Positions 38,449 through 47,400 of a DNA stretch of 64,000 bases are shown in pieces; positions within the stretch are counted from its first letter, which is position 1, and every line of letters begins with the position of its first letter. The stretch is taken from positions 1 to 64,000 of the forward strand of contig QQVP01000132.1 in assembly GCA_003389215.1 (NCBI GenBank), read 5' to 3'. This DNA is from Planctomycetota bacterium (lineage in GTDB: Bacteria; Planctomycetota; Planctomycetia; Pirellulales; UBA7805). Below the pieces are notes generated by a model. The model was not told the DNA's origin and searched no databases. It saw only the letters and a program-made list of their open reading frames with translations. A program made the translations under genes and the position numbers.

Positions 38449-39603
38449 ATGGCAGCAAGAAGCACGAAATCGCCCCGACATACCACGCCCGCCCTGCCGA
38501 AAGCCGCGTGGCGCGCCGCCTTTCGCCGCCGCCTGTTGGCCTGGTATCGCCGGGCGGCCCGGCCGCTGCCTTGGCGACGCGGGAAGAACGTCTACCACAC
38601 CTGGGTCAGCGAGATCATGCTGCAACAGACCCAGGTGGCCACGGTCGAGCCGTACTTCGAGCGCTTCACGGCCGCGTTTCCGACGGTTGCCGACCTGGCA
38701 GCGGCCGACGAACAAGACGTGTTGCGGCTCTGGGAAGGCCTGGGCTATTACCGTCGCGCCCGGCAGATGCACGCGGCGGCACAGCAGATCGTGGCGGAAC
38801 ACGGCGGCGAATTTCCCCGCACGGCCGCTGAGGTAAACCGCCTGCCCGGCATTGGCCGCTACACGGCGGGGGCAATTCTCTCGATTGCCTTCGACGCCCG
38901 GGAACCGATCTTGGAGGCCAACACGCGTCGGCTGCTGGCCCGACTGTTGCCGCTGCGCGAAGACCCGCATCGCACGGCCGGCGAGCGAACGTTGTGGCAG
39001 CTGGCCGAGGCGCTACTGCCGAAGCGCGACGTCGGGCACTTCAATCAGGCCCTGATGGAACTCGGCTCGCTGGTCTGCACCCCGAAGCACCCGCGCTGCG
39101 GGCAGTGTCCAGTCGAGTCGCTTTGCGGAGCGGCCGCCGCAGGACTTCAGCAAGAGATTCCTCCACCCAAGACGCCGCCCCGCTGGCAACAGGTTCGCGA
39201 GGCAGCCGTCGTCGTCGGGCGAAGAGGCCGCGTCCTGTTGCGGCAATGTCAGGCGGACGAGCGCTGGAGCGGCCTGTGGGACTTTCCCCGCTTTCCGCTC
39301 CAGGCCAAACGAGCCGATCGCCTGCGGCAGGAGCTGGTCGCCAAGGTGGCGAAGCTGACTGGCGTGGCAATCGAGCCGGGCGAACAGCTCGCCACGCTAC
39401 GCCACGGCGTGACGCGGTTTCGCATCACGCTCGAGTGTTACGAGGCGCATTGCGAGGCCGTCGGCACCGCGCGAACGCATCGCGGGGCGTCACTCCGCTG
39501 GCTGCGGCTGGGCGAGTTGGAAGACTACCCGCTGAGCACCACGGGCCGTCGACTGGCACGGCTGTTGGAAGCTCGCGATGCCAAACCGCGACGGGCGAAG
39601 TAG
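38449..39603 (+). CDS. mutY: A/G-specific adenine glycosylase
   Basis: This 384-residue protein has the MutY/EndoIII fold. The catalytic Glu55 is in WVSEIMLQQTQVATVEPYF, and the helix-hairpin-helix is LPGIGRYTAGAILSIAF. The [4Fe-4S] cluster cysteines are 210, 217, 220 and 226 (C-x6-C-x2-C-x5-C). The C-terminal Nudix-like 8-oxoG recognition domain contains GLWDFPRFPL. It removes adenine paired with 8-oxoguanine. At the position of the catalytic Asp (ILDGN in E. coli) this protein has Glu156 (ILEAN). The ATG at 38449 has only a weak GGAT-type site upstream. Confidence 0.93.
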   Translation: MAARSTKSPRHTTPALPKAAWRAAFRRRLLAWYRRAARPLPWRRGKNVYHTWVSEIMLQQTQVATVEPYFERFTAAFPTVADLAAADEQDVLRLWEGLGYYRRARQMHAAAQQIVAEHGGEFPRTAAEVNRLPGIGRYTAGAILSIAFDAREPILEANTRRLLARLLPLREDPHRTAGERTLWQLAEALLPKRDVGHFNQALMELGSLVCTPKHPRCGQCPVESLCGAAAAGLQQEIPPPKTPPRWQQVREAAVVVGRRGRVLLRQCQADERWSGLWDFPRFPLQAKRADRLRQELVAKVAKLTGVAIEPGEQLATLRHGVTRFRITLECYEAHCEAVGTARTHRGASLRWLRLGELEDYPLSTTGRRLARLLEARDAKPRRAK

Positions 39604-39688
39604 TCCTGGGCACGACTGCCTCGGCGGCGGCGGCCACGTTATAGGCGCCCTCAGAACAGGCGTCCTCAGAAACTAGCGGCCGCAGGTT

Positions 39689-40471
39689 TCAACGACCCAG
39701 CAGGGTGTCGACGGCCTGGCCGATGTCCTCCTCGCGCATCAGCGTCTCGCCGACCAGAATCGCCTCGACGCCCGCGGCGGCCAGACGCTCGACGTCGGCG
39801 CGGGTGCGGATGCCGCTCTCGCCGACGACCAGACAATCGGCAGGCAACTCCGCCCGCAGGCGGATCGTGTGCCCCAGGTCGGTCTGGAACGTGCGCAAGT
39901 CGCGATTGTTGATACCGATCAGGCTGGCGCCGGCCTCGAGCACGCGAGGCAGATTCTCGCGATCGTAGAACTCCACGAGCGGCGTCATGCCGAGATCGAG
40001 GATCCGATTGTGAAGCGAGCGGAGGTCGCAATCTTCCAGACACTCCGCGATCAATAGTACGGCGTCCGCCCCGGCCACGCGGGCTTCCAGCAGTTGGTAG
40101 GGATCGAGAATGAAATCCTTCCGCAGCAGTGGCGGTTCGACCGCCGCGCGAATGGCCGAGAGATAGTTGAGCTGGCCCTGGAAGAAGCTCTCGTCGGTCA
40201 GAACGCTAATGCAACTGGCGCCATGTTCGGCGTAGGTCCGGGCGATGGCGACCGGATCGAAGTCGGCGCGAATCACGCCCGCCGAGGGGCTGGCCTTCTT
40301 CACTTCGGCGATCAGGCTGACGTCGTCGCCGGCGGCGAGTGCGGCAAAGAAATCGCGGACGGGCGGGGCGTCGGCCAGGGCCGCCTGCAGCTCGGCCGCG
40401 GGTCGCCGTGCCTGTGCAGCGGCAATCTCGTTTCGCTTGGTGGCGACGATCTTGTCGAGAATCGTGGACAT
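39689..40471 (-). CDS. trpC: Indole-3-glycerol phosphate synthase
   Basis: This 260-residue TIM-barrel enzyme has SLIAEVKKASPSAGVIRADFDP (catalytic Lys), ISVLTDESFFQGQLNYL, LLRKDFILDPYQLLEARVAGADAVLLIA, LIGINNRDLRTF and VGESGIRTRADVERL. It closes the indole ring of tryptophan by cyclising CdRP. Standalone length is typical and no other trp gene is nearby, as is common in planctomycetes. The ATG at 40471 begins STILDKIVATKR, the usual N terminus; further upstream in-frame codons encode low-quality sequence. It follows purH on the same strand. Confidence 0.95.
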   Translation of the reverse strand: MSTILDKIVATKRNEIAAAQARRPAAELQAALADAPPVRDFFAALAAGDDVSLIAEVKKASPSAGVIRADFDPVAIARTYAEHGASCISVLTDESFFQGQLNYLSAIRAAVEPPLLRKDFILDPYQLLEARVAGADAVLLIAECLEDCDLRSLHNRILDLGMTPLVEFYDRENLPRVLEAGASLIGINNRDLRTFQTDLGHTIRLRAELPADCLVVGESGIRTRADVERLAAAGVEAILVGETLMREEDIGQAVDTLLGR

Positions 40472-40577
40472 GTTTCGGGGACAGGGGCAGCCGAGAACAG
40501 GATCAGCAACAAACCAACAACAACGGCCGCGCGATCGTCCGACCGCGCCGACAGGGGCAGCAAGAGCCCGGCGCATT

Positions 40578-42200
40578 CTAATGTTTGAAGTGCCGCCGGC
40601 CGGTGAAAATCATCGGCAGTTGCTTCTCGTTGCAGGCGGCGATCACTTCGTCATCGCGCTTCGAACCGCCAGGCTGAATCACGGCCACAACTCCGGCGGC
40701 GTGAGCAACCTCGATCGAATCGGCGAACGGGAAGAAGGCGTCGGAGGCCAGTACGCTGCCGGTCGCGTGCTCGCCCGCCTTGCGAATCGCGATTTCCACG
40801 GAATCGACACGGCTCATTTGGCCCGCCCCGGCACCGCGCAGGGCGCGATCTTTGGCCAGTACGATGGCGTTCGACTTGACGTGCCGCACGATCGTCCAGG
40901 CAAAGCGGAGCTCGGCGACCTGCGCGTCGCTGGGGTGGACGTCGGTAACGACTTTCCACTCGTTATCGCGATCGGGCTGGTTGTCGCTTTCCTGGGCCAG
41001 AAGCCCGCCGTCGATGTGGCGGAACTCGACGGCGCCTGCCGCCCCGGCAAGACGTTCGCCTTCTTGCTGGTCCGCTTCGTGCGGATCTCCGTCGTGATGG
41101 CAGACGGCCAGCAGTCGCACGTTGTTGCGCCACTTTGGCCGCGTGCGGAGGATCTCCAGGGCTTCGTCACTGAAGCTCGGCGCCACAATCGCCTCGACGA
41201 ATTTGCCAGGCTCGGCCAGACACTCGGCGGTGGCGGCGTCGAGCGTTTGATTGAAGCCGAGCACGGAGCCAAACGCGCTGACCGGATCGCCGGCGAAAGC
41301 CGCCTCGGTGGCCGCAGCAAGGCTGTCGGCCGCCGCGGCGCCACACGGATTCGTGTGTTTGATCACCACCGCCCCGGCGTCGGGCAAATCTCGCGCAATC
41401 GCCAACGCGCTGTTCAGGTCGAGCAGATTGTTATACGAGAGCTCTTTGCCGCCGAGCAGTTCCGCCGAGAGCAGGTTGGCCCCGGCCGTCGCCGGCAGTC
41501 GATAAAGGGCCGCCTGCTGATGTGGGTTCTCGCCGTAACGCAGCACCGCCTGGCGGTCGAGCGAAACCGAAAGCGACGCCGGAAAGGGCCCAGCCGCCTC
41601 GCCGGCCGACTGACGGGCAAAATAATCAGCGATCGCCCGATCGTAACGCGCAGTGTGGGCAAAGGCGGCCTCCATCAGCTCGCGTCGTAGCTCGAGCGTC
41701 GTCGCGCCGCTCTCGGCGACCTGTTCGAGAATCGCCGGATATTGTGACGGGTCGCTGGCGATGGTTGTGAAGCGATAGTTCTTGGCCGCGGCCCGGACCA
41801 TCGTGGGGCCGCCGATATCGATGTTCTCGACCGCCTCGTCGAGTGTCACGTCCGCCCGGGCGACCGTCGCCTCGAAAGGATAGAGGTTCACCACGACCAG
41901 CGGGATGGCCGCGATGTCGTGTTCGGCCATGGCGACCAGGTCATCGGGCCGGTCGTGCCGGGCCAGAATTCCGCCATGGACTTTGGGATGCAGCGTCTTG
42001 AGCCGCCCTTCCATCATCTCGGGAAAGCCGGTGTACTCGGCCACGTCGCGAACGCTCAGGCCGGCCTCTTCCAGATGGCGACGCGTGCCGCCGGTGCTCA
42101 ATAATTCGACCCCCGCGGCGGCGAGTCCTTGGGCAAATTCGACCAGGCCGGTCTTGTCGCTTACGCTCAGCAGAGCGCGCTCGATGCGCGGAGAAGTCAT
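40578..42200 (-). CDS. purH: Bifunctional AICAR transformylase / IMP cyclohydrolase
   Basis: This 540-residue protein has an N-terminal MGS-like cyclohydrolase domain (ALLSVSDKTGLVEFAQGL, LLSTGGTRRHLEEAG, GRLKTLHPKVHGGILARH). A C-terminal transformylase domain follows (LRYGENPHQQAALY, GKELSYNNLLDLNSAL, VVIKHTNPCGAA with the catalytic Lys-His, and ASDAFFPFADSIE). It carries out the last two steps of purine synthesis. The family length is about 510-530, so the start at the ATG at 42200 fits. The codons further upstream do not resemble PurH. Confidence 0.96.
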   Translation of the reverse strand: MTSPRIERALLSVSDKTGLVEFAQGLAAAGVELLSTGGTRRHLEEAGLSVRDVAEYTGFPEMMEGRLKTLHPKVHGGILARHDRPDDLVAMAEHDIAAIPLVVVNLYPFEATVARADVTLDEAVENIDIGGPTMVRAAAKNYRFTTIASDPSQYPAILEQVAESGATTLELRRELMEAAFAHTARYDRAIADYFARQSAGEAAGPFPASLSVSLDRQAVLRYGENPHQQAALYRLPATAGANLLSAELLGGKELSYNNLLDLNSALAIARDLPDAGAVVIKHTNPCGAAAADSLAAATEAAFAGDPVSAFGSVLGFNQTLDAATAECLAEPGKFVEAIVAPSFSDEALEILRTRPKWRNNVRLLAVCHHDGDPHEADQQEGERLAGAAGAVEFRHIDGGLLAQESDNQPDRDNEWKVVTDVHPSDAQVAELRFAWTIVRHVKSNAIVLAKDRALRGAGAGQMSRVDSVEIAIRKAGEHATGSVLASDAFFPFADSIEVAHAAGVVAVIQPGGSKRDDEVIAACNEKQLPMIFTGRRHFKH

Positions 42201-42404
42201 GGCAGGTGGGAAGGCGGCGGGGCGGTTGTCGTGGCTACGATGCACGTCATCGTAACGGGTGACGCCGGCCCTTGAACAGAGTGCGGAACCCCCGCGGATC
42301 GCGCCGCATCGTGGGTCGTCGGCGGCGGCTGCGAACGCGGGTGTGGCCTTTGGCACCAGAAGCAACACGATTGCGCGGCGACCGTTGTAGCTTACCGCAA
42401 CGCC

Positions 42405-43760
42405 TTACTCTTCGTCGAACAAGTCGTCTTCGCCTTCGTCGAAGCCCTCTTCGTCCCAGAATTCCTCCTCATCCTCGAAGCCTTCTTCGTCGAGGCCGCC
42501 GTCTTCCGCCTCGTTCTCCGCATCCGCGGCAGCCGACTTCTGCGCGCGATGCACGACCGGCTCGGTCAGGCCGACTTCATGAAAACACTGAATCAACCCA
42601 CGTCGCGTAGCCAGATAGATGCGATCGGTGCGGTCGTTCGTGATCGTCATGTCGGAGAGCTGCGTCGGCAGCGTATCGATCAACGAGCCGTTGTCGGCCC
42701 GCAGGATCAGCGTGCGTCCCGAGTCGTCGCGGCCGTAGAGGCGAGTCGGACTGGCGGCGAGCAACTGCGTCACGCTGGGAGCCCACCACATTTCTTCGCC
42801 GTCGACGGCGACGGTGCGTTCGCTCCGCCCGGCTTCTTCCTCGGCGGCCCGCAGGGTCTCTTCGTTGACCTTGCCGGCAAGACAAAAAACGCCGCCCGAT
42901 TCCGTCGCCACGTAAACCCGTTCGTGCGTGGCCAGGGCCTTCGAACTGATGGGCGAGCCGGTGGCCAGACGCCAGGCCTGGGTGCCGGTGCGCTCGTGAA
43001 TCTTGTAGAGGTGGCCGCCCAGCGTGCCGACGTAGAGATACGGTCTGATGTACACCGGCCGCGTGACGATGCGGTCGCCCAGCTCGATGCGGAAGCGGGG
43101 GTTCATCGCCCGGGTGCTGGAAACATAGAAGTAGTTGGCCTCGGTCGGCCAGCTGACGCTGTTTGCCGTGGCAAACGGCTGCACGCTGCTGGTGCCGATT
43201 GCGGCGTAGAGCCACGGAGTCCGTGTCTTATCGCGAATCGAAAAGCCTTGGAGAACGCCGTTCGCGGCGATGACGAACACGGACCGGCGACTCACGGCGG
43301 GACCGGCTCCCGGGGCCCGCTCCGTCCGCTTCTCCCAAAGAATGTCACCCGTGGCGCGCTGCATCACGATCAGCGTGGGGCCATTGAGCACCGCCACATG
43401 ATTGGGCCCGACCCCCACGGCCGTGGTCGGCCACCGCACGGTGCCCACGCGGCGATTCCAGATGATACGGCCGGTCTCGGCATCGACACAGCTGATCAGG
43501 CCGAGCCGAGTCTGTACGAAGAGAGCCTCGTCGACCACGGTGACGTGTTCGATGCGGTCGCGACCCGAGTCCATCCGCACCCTTTGGAACCAGGCCTTGG
43601 TCAGCCCGCGACGTTGCAGGGTCGACTCGGGCAAAAGCGTCGACTGGCGCGACTGGGCGGATGCGACGTCAACGTTGGCCGCCAGCACAACAGCCCCAAG
43701 GGCCAAGATCGAGGCCAGGGCGGTTTGTTTCCGACGAGTTGAGCTCTTCAGGTAGTCCAC
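42405..43760 (-). CDS. Exported PQQ-like beta-propeller protein with acidic tail
   Basis: This 451-residue protein has a signal peptide (residues 12-35, cleavage after ASA). Blades with the Trp/Tyr-rich PQQ-repeat look follow: CVDAETGRIIWNRRV, MQRATGDILWEKRT, LYKIHERTGTQAWRLATGSP. The propeller resembles the outer membrane assembly factor BamB and related planctomycetal proteins. The last 45 or so residues are strongly acidic (EEEFWDEEGFDEGEDDL), an unusual extension. The GTG start has GGAGA about 7 nt upstream. The function is unknown, possibly envelope assembly or ligand sensing. Confidence 0.8.
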   Translation of the reverse strand: MDYLKSSTRRKQTALASILALGAVVLAANVDVASAQSRQSTLLPESTLQRRGLTKAWFQRVRMDSGRDRIEHVTVVDEALFVQTRLGLISCVDAETGRIIWNRRVGTVRWPTTAVGVGPNHVAVLNGPTLIVMQRATGDILWEKRTERAPGAGPAVSRRSVFVIAANGVLQGFSIRDKTRTPWLYAAIGTSSVQPFATANSVSWPTEANYFYVSSTRAMNPRFRIELGDRIVTRPVYIRPYLYVGTLGGHLYKIHERTGTQAWRLATGSPISSKALATHERVYVATESGGVFCLAGKVNEETLRAAEEEAGRSERTVAVDGEEMWWAPSVTQLLAASPTRLYGRDDSGRTLILRADNGSLIDTLPTQLSDMTITNDRTDRIYLATRRGLIQCFHEVGLTEPVVHRAQKSAAADAENEAEDGGLDEEGFEDEEEFWDEEGFDEGEDDLFDEE

Positions 43761-44411
43761 GACAAGTCTCCACGCGTTCGCACTGTCGAGTCGGCACCCC
43801 AGAACGAGAACGCAACCGTCCCGCGACTCGCGCGGCCGGCCCGAACTCGACCTTCTTCTATCTTAATCAACGAACTGGAAATTGGCCCAATGAGGGCCCC
43901 GACACGCGGGAAGTCAGGCCAAAACACGCCGCCGACACGAGCCCCACCGGGGCCAGCCACAGACGCCTGCTGGGGCCTTGGTGGAACCATGCCAGTCGCT
44001 CGGGCCCGTGGCGAAGCCCCCCAACTTCTCGCCGTGGGCCACGTCACGCCAGACGCTGGCACAATTGCCCGTGACGCTGGTTGTCTCGCCATCGTCGTGA
44101 TACGCTCTCTTAAAGAGCGCGTCTCGTTTATCTTTAGCGTCTTGGCTAGCTGCGGCTGTGCTTGGCGACGTCGACCTGCATCGACGAATTTACCAATTCG
44201 TTTGCTTCGGTCTGGCGGCCAAACTTGCCTCGCCTACGCCAATGACGCGACACCTATCCTAGACACGCTCTAGACCGTACGAGAAACGACCTGGGGCGCC
44301 GCACCCGCAATGCCGCGTCAGCGGGCCGGTTCCCGTCGTCGCCGTGGGTTTGCAGCTTGGACCTGCGGAGCATGGACTCGCCCCGTTACTCTCGTCGTGT
44401 TCGTCTTGCCC
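43761..44411. other. Long divergent intergenic region
   Basis: This 651-bp region lies between the propeller gene (minus) and the 1354-residue protein gene (plus). No credible gene was found. It is one of the most AT-rich parts of the window around 44100-44210 and contains a hairpin, CGCTCT-CTTAA-AGAGCG (44103-44119). It also contains the inverted repeat listed next. Confidence 0.5.
44184..44201 (+). promoter_or_regulatory. Operator-like inverted repeat upstream of the giant gene
   Basis: The 18-bp element ACGAATT-TACC-AATTCGT has perfect 7-bp arms. It stands out as AT-rich in high-GC DNA and lies about 210 bp before the ATG at 44412. Such a symmetric site could bind a dimeric repressor. No regulator is encoded nearby. 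Confidence 0.35.
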
Positions 44412-47400
44412 ATGGATCCCGCTCAACTGAAGGTTGACGACCTGGCAGCGCTCGATGCGACGCTCGGTTATCTGAATTTCTCCTCAGGCGGGTCCGATCC
44501 TCAGCTGTTCGTCAATCTCGATCGGCTCTATCGGATGCTTGGTGCGGACGGGGCCGGATCGCCTGCAGCGGGGGGCGATCCCAGTGCGACGCATGCCGCT
44601 GGCGAGGCGACCTGGCAACGCCTGGGCCGGCTCATTTCCATGCGACTCGAACAGCTGAGCTCCGCTGGCGGCACCTTTCGAGATGCCGAGCAAGCCCGTT
44701 CGATCCTCCATCTGACGCACCACGAGCTGCTGCCGGCGTATCGCGAGTTTCATCGCGATCTGCTGTTTCATCAGGACGACGAAACGCTCTTCAATGCCTT
44801 CTTCGTCGGCCGGGTGTACGAGGTGCTGCTGCAGCATCGCAGCGACGAAGATGTCGCTGCCTCGGATGAGTCGGTGATCGTCTCGGCGTTGGCGACATTG
44901 AACGACTTTCTGGGGCACCGGCCTGTGGCCGTGTTGGAGACGGAGCAGCGCATCGAGCCGTATCCCCACGAGCGACTACGACCGGTGCCGCTGTTTATTG
45001 CGGGAGCGGGGGTCGCCTGCGGACGTTACGAGCGACTCATCGCGGGCGCTCTGGCCGTATTGCGTGACACGGACGAGATGATCCTGCAGCAGGCTTACTT
45101 CGATCCAGAGCTGCTCGAAGAACTGGCCTTCGATCCACGGCCGTACGATTTCAGTCATCCGGTGAATCGGCGTCCGAACTACCACTTTGGCCAGTGGGAT
45201 CCGAGCCATATCGACAATCAAGGCCGTTATCGGCGATTCGTCGTGCAGCAGGTCACGCTCGAGGCGATCCTGGTTCGTGTGGAGGCCGGCACCGAGGACC
45301 AGCGCGACGAGCTGTTCTTCGAAGCCGCAGCCACCCTCGCGGGCACGATCTTGATGTCGGCGGCCACCAGCGGCCGCGGACCCGAGACACACAGTTCCGA
45401 AGTCTCGCTCGCCTCGTTGCTGCCCGGCATCGCCGCGGTGCGTGACGAGTTTTACAAGACGCTGCTGGCGGCGAGCGTCGAGAAGCACCCGCACCTGGCC
45501 GACGACGCTCGGCAGCGGCAACAACCTTTTGGTGCGGCCCGCCAGCAGCTCAACGCGGAGCTGGCCCGGCGCCGCGCCGCGCAACTCGAACACATGCAGT
45601 TGGCTCACGCCTTCGCTCGCATGGGCTATGCCGAGGCGGCCGAGCGACAGGCGGCCATGGTTCCCGCCGTGTCGTCGCAGATCGTTTGTCAAATCGAGTG
45701 TCGCCTGGCGACGGGCAACCTTTTGCTCGATCGCGGGCGGATTGACGAGACCGCTTTGCTGTTTCCCGAGATCGTCGATCTGTTGCATCGCGGTATTGCC
45801 TGCGGTGCGATTGTCGACCCCTGGAATGCCATTGGCTTCGACGGCCACTTCAGTTTGTTCCCGGCGGTTCAAGACAGCTTGCCCGATCATCGACTCGACG
45901 AATTGGTCGAACTGATGGACGGCATCTTCGCCCTCTTCGCCCGCACCTGGTCGCTGGCCGCGGCGGCCGACAACGACGAAGTTCAGACGACCGCGGGCAG
46001 CGAACTGCTGAAGCTGGCCACCTGGTGGGATCGATTTGCGGTGCCTTCGGTCAGCGGTCTCGATGCGGTGTTCGCGGCCCCACTGCACGAATCTGCGGAG
46101 AAGGCCGCGGTGGCCCTGGCGGCCTGGAAAGAGGCCGGCACCACCGCCGGTGACGTGGCCTTCTGGCGGCCGCACGTCGAGGAGTTCGATTCGCCGAAGG
46201 CCTACGTGCTCGTCGTCGAGGCGCTGCTCGACCAACGCGACTATGTGGCGGCCATGGGTCTGCTGATGCACTGGCTCAGCCAGGCCGATCGCATCGAGTT
46301 GCAGGAAGCCGGCGACTGGTTTCACACGCTCGTCGAACGTTGGCTCGCGCAGTTGCTCGAAGATCCGAACGCCGAAGAGACGGAAGTGGCCCGCACTGAA
46401 GCGACCGCAGGTGCGGGCGCGCGCACGAGCGAGGCTGCCGTCGACCGCTGGGCCCTGGTCCGCAAGTTCTTCGATTTCCTGGAAGCCAATGCCGACGAGT
46501 ATTGGGAGGCCCCGCAGCTGGAGTTGGAAACGCTCCTGGGCGAAGCCGAACTGGGTGACGACGCCGAACTCGGCGAAGAAGACGAACAGGAAGGAGCCGA
46601 CGAAGAAGGCGAACTGTATCGGGCCGCCTACGACGAAGTCACGTTTCGCGATAGCTCCGACGACGGAATCGACTCCGACCTGCTCGGCTCGCACGAGGCG
46701 CAGAGCGACTACGAACTGGAATACGAAGCGCGGCGATTGACCGAGCGCCTTACCTTCCTGGTCACCCTGTCGCGCCTGTGGAGTCGCACGGCGGTGTCGC
46801 TGCTCGACGTCGAAGCGGCCGATGGCGAGCTGCGCGAACGGGTCGACCAGTGGCTCGCGCGGACGCTGGCGAATCGGCGCGACCTGCTCGAACTGCTCGA
46901 CGACCTGGCCCGACATCGCATCGCGCAGCCCTCGGGCTCGTTCGAATCGCTGGTCGAATACGATCGTCGCACGAACATCAAGGAAGCCCTGCTGGAACGC
47001 ACCACCGCGACCTGTGTTCACGCCTCGGCCGCGGTGTGGATGCTGCTGGCGGCCGGAGCGCGGGCCCCAGATGCGGACTTCGCCCCGACGGAAGTGGAGT
47101 TTTCCGCGCTGCTGCAAGCCGCACTTCGCGGCGAACGAGACGCGCTCGAGTCGGCTTGGGAGGCATGGACCGAGCAGCTTCGCGAGCAACCGCTGCTGTA
47201 CGTGCCGATCAACCGCGGCGGTGATCCGGCACAGGTCGTGGCTGCCCGAGCGGTGCATCGCAGTCTGCGCATGATGCTCGGCGTCTTGCCGCGACTCGGC
47301 GAGATCGAGCGGACGTCCGAATTGTTGCAGCTTTGCGTGTCGCTCGAGCAGGCCCATCCCGTCGGGCCGCGGGCGGTCACCGAGTTCGCCGATCTGCTGC

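Noticed and set aside
39643..39672. 15-bp direct repeat (AGGCGYCCTCAGAA) between mutY and trpC
   Set aside because: There are only two imperfect copies in a convergent gap, too little to call a functional repeat.
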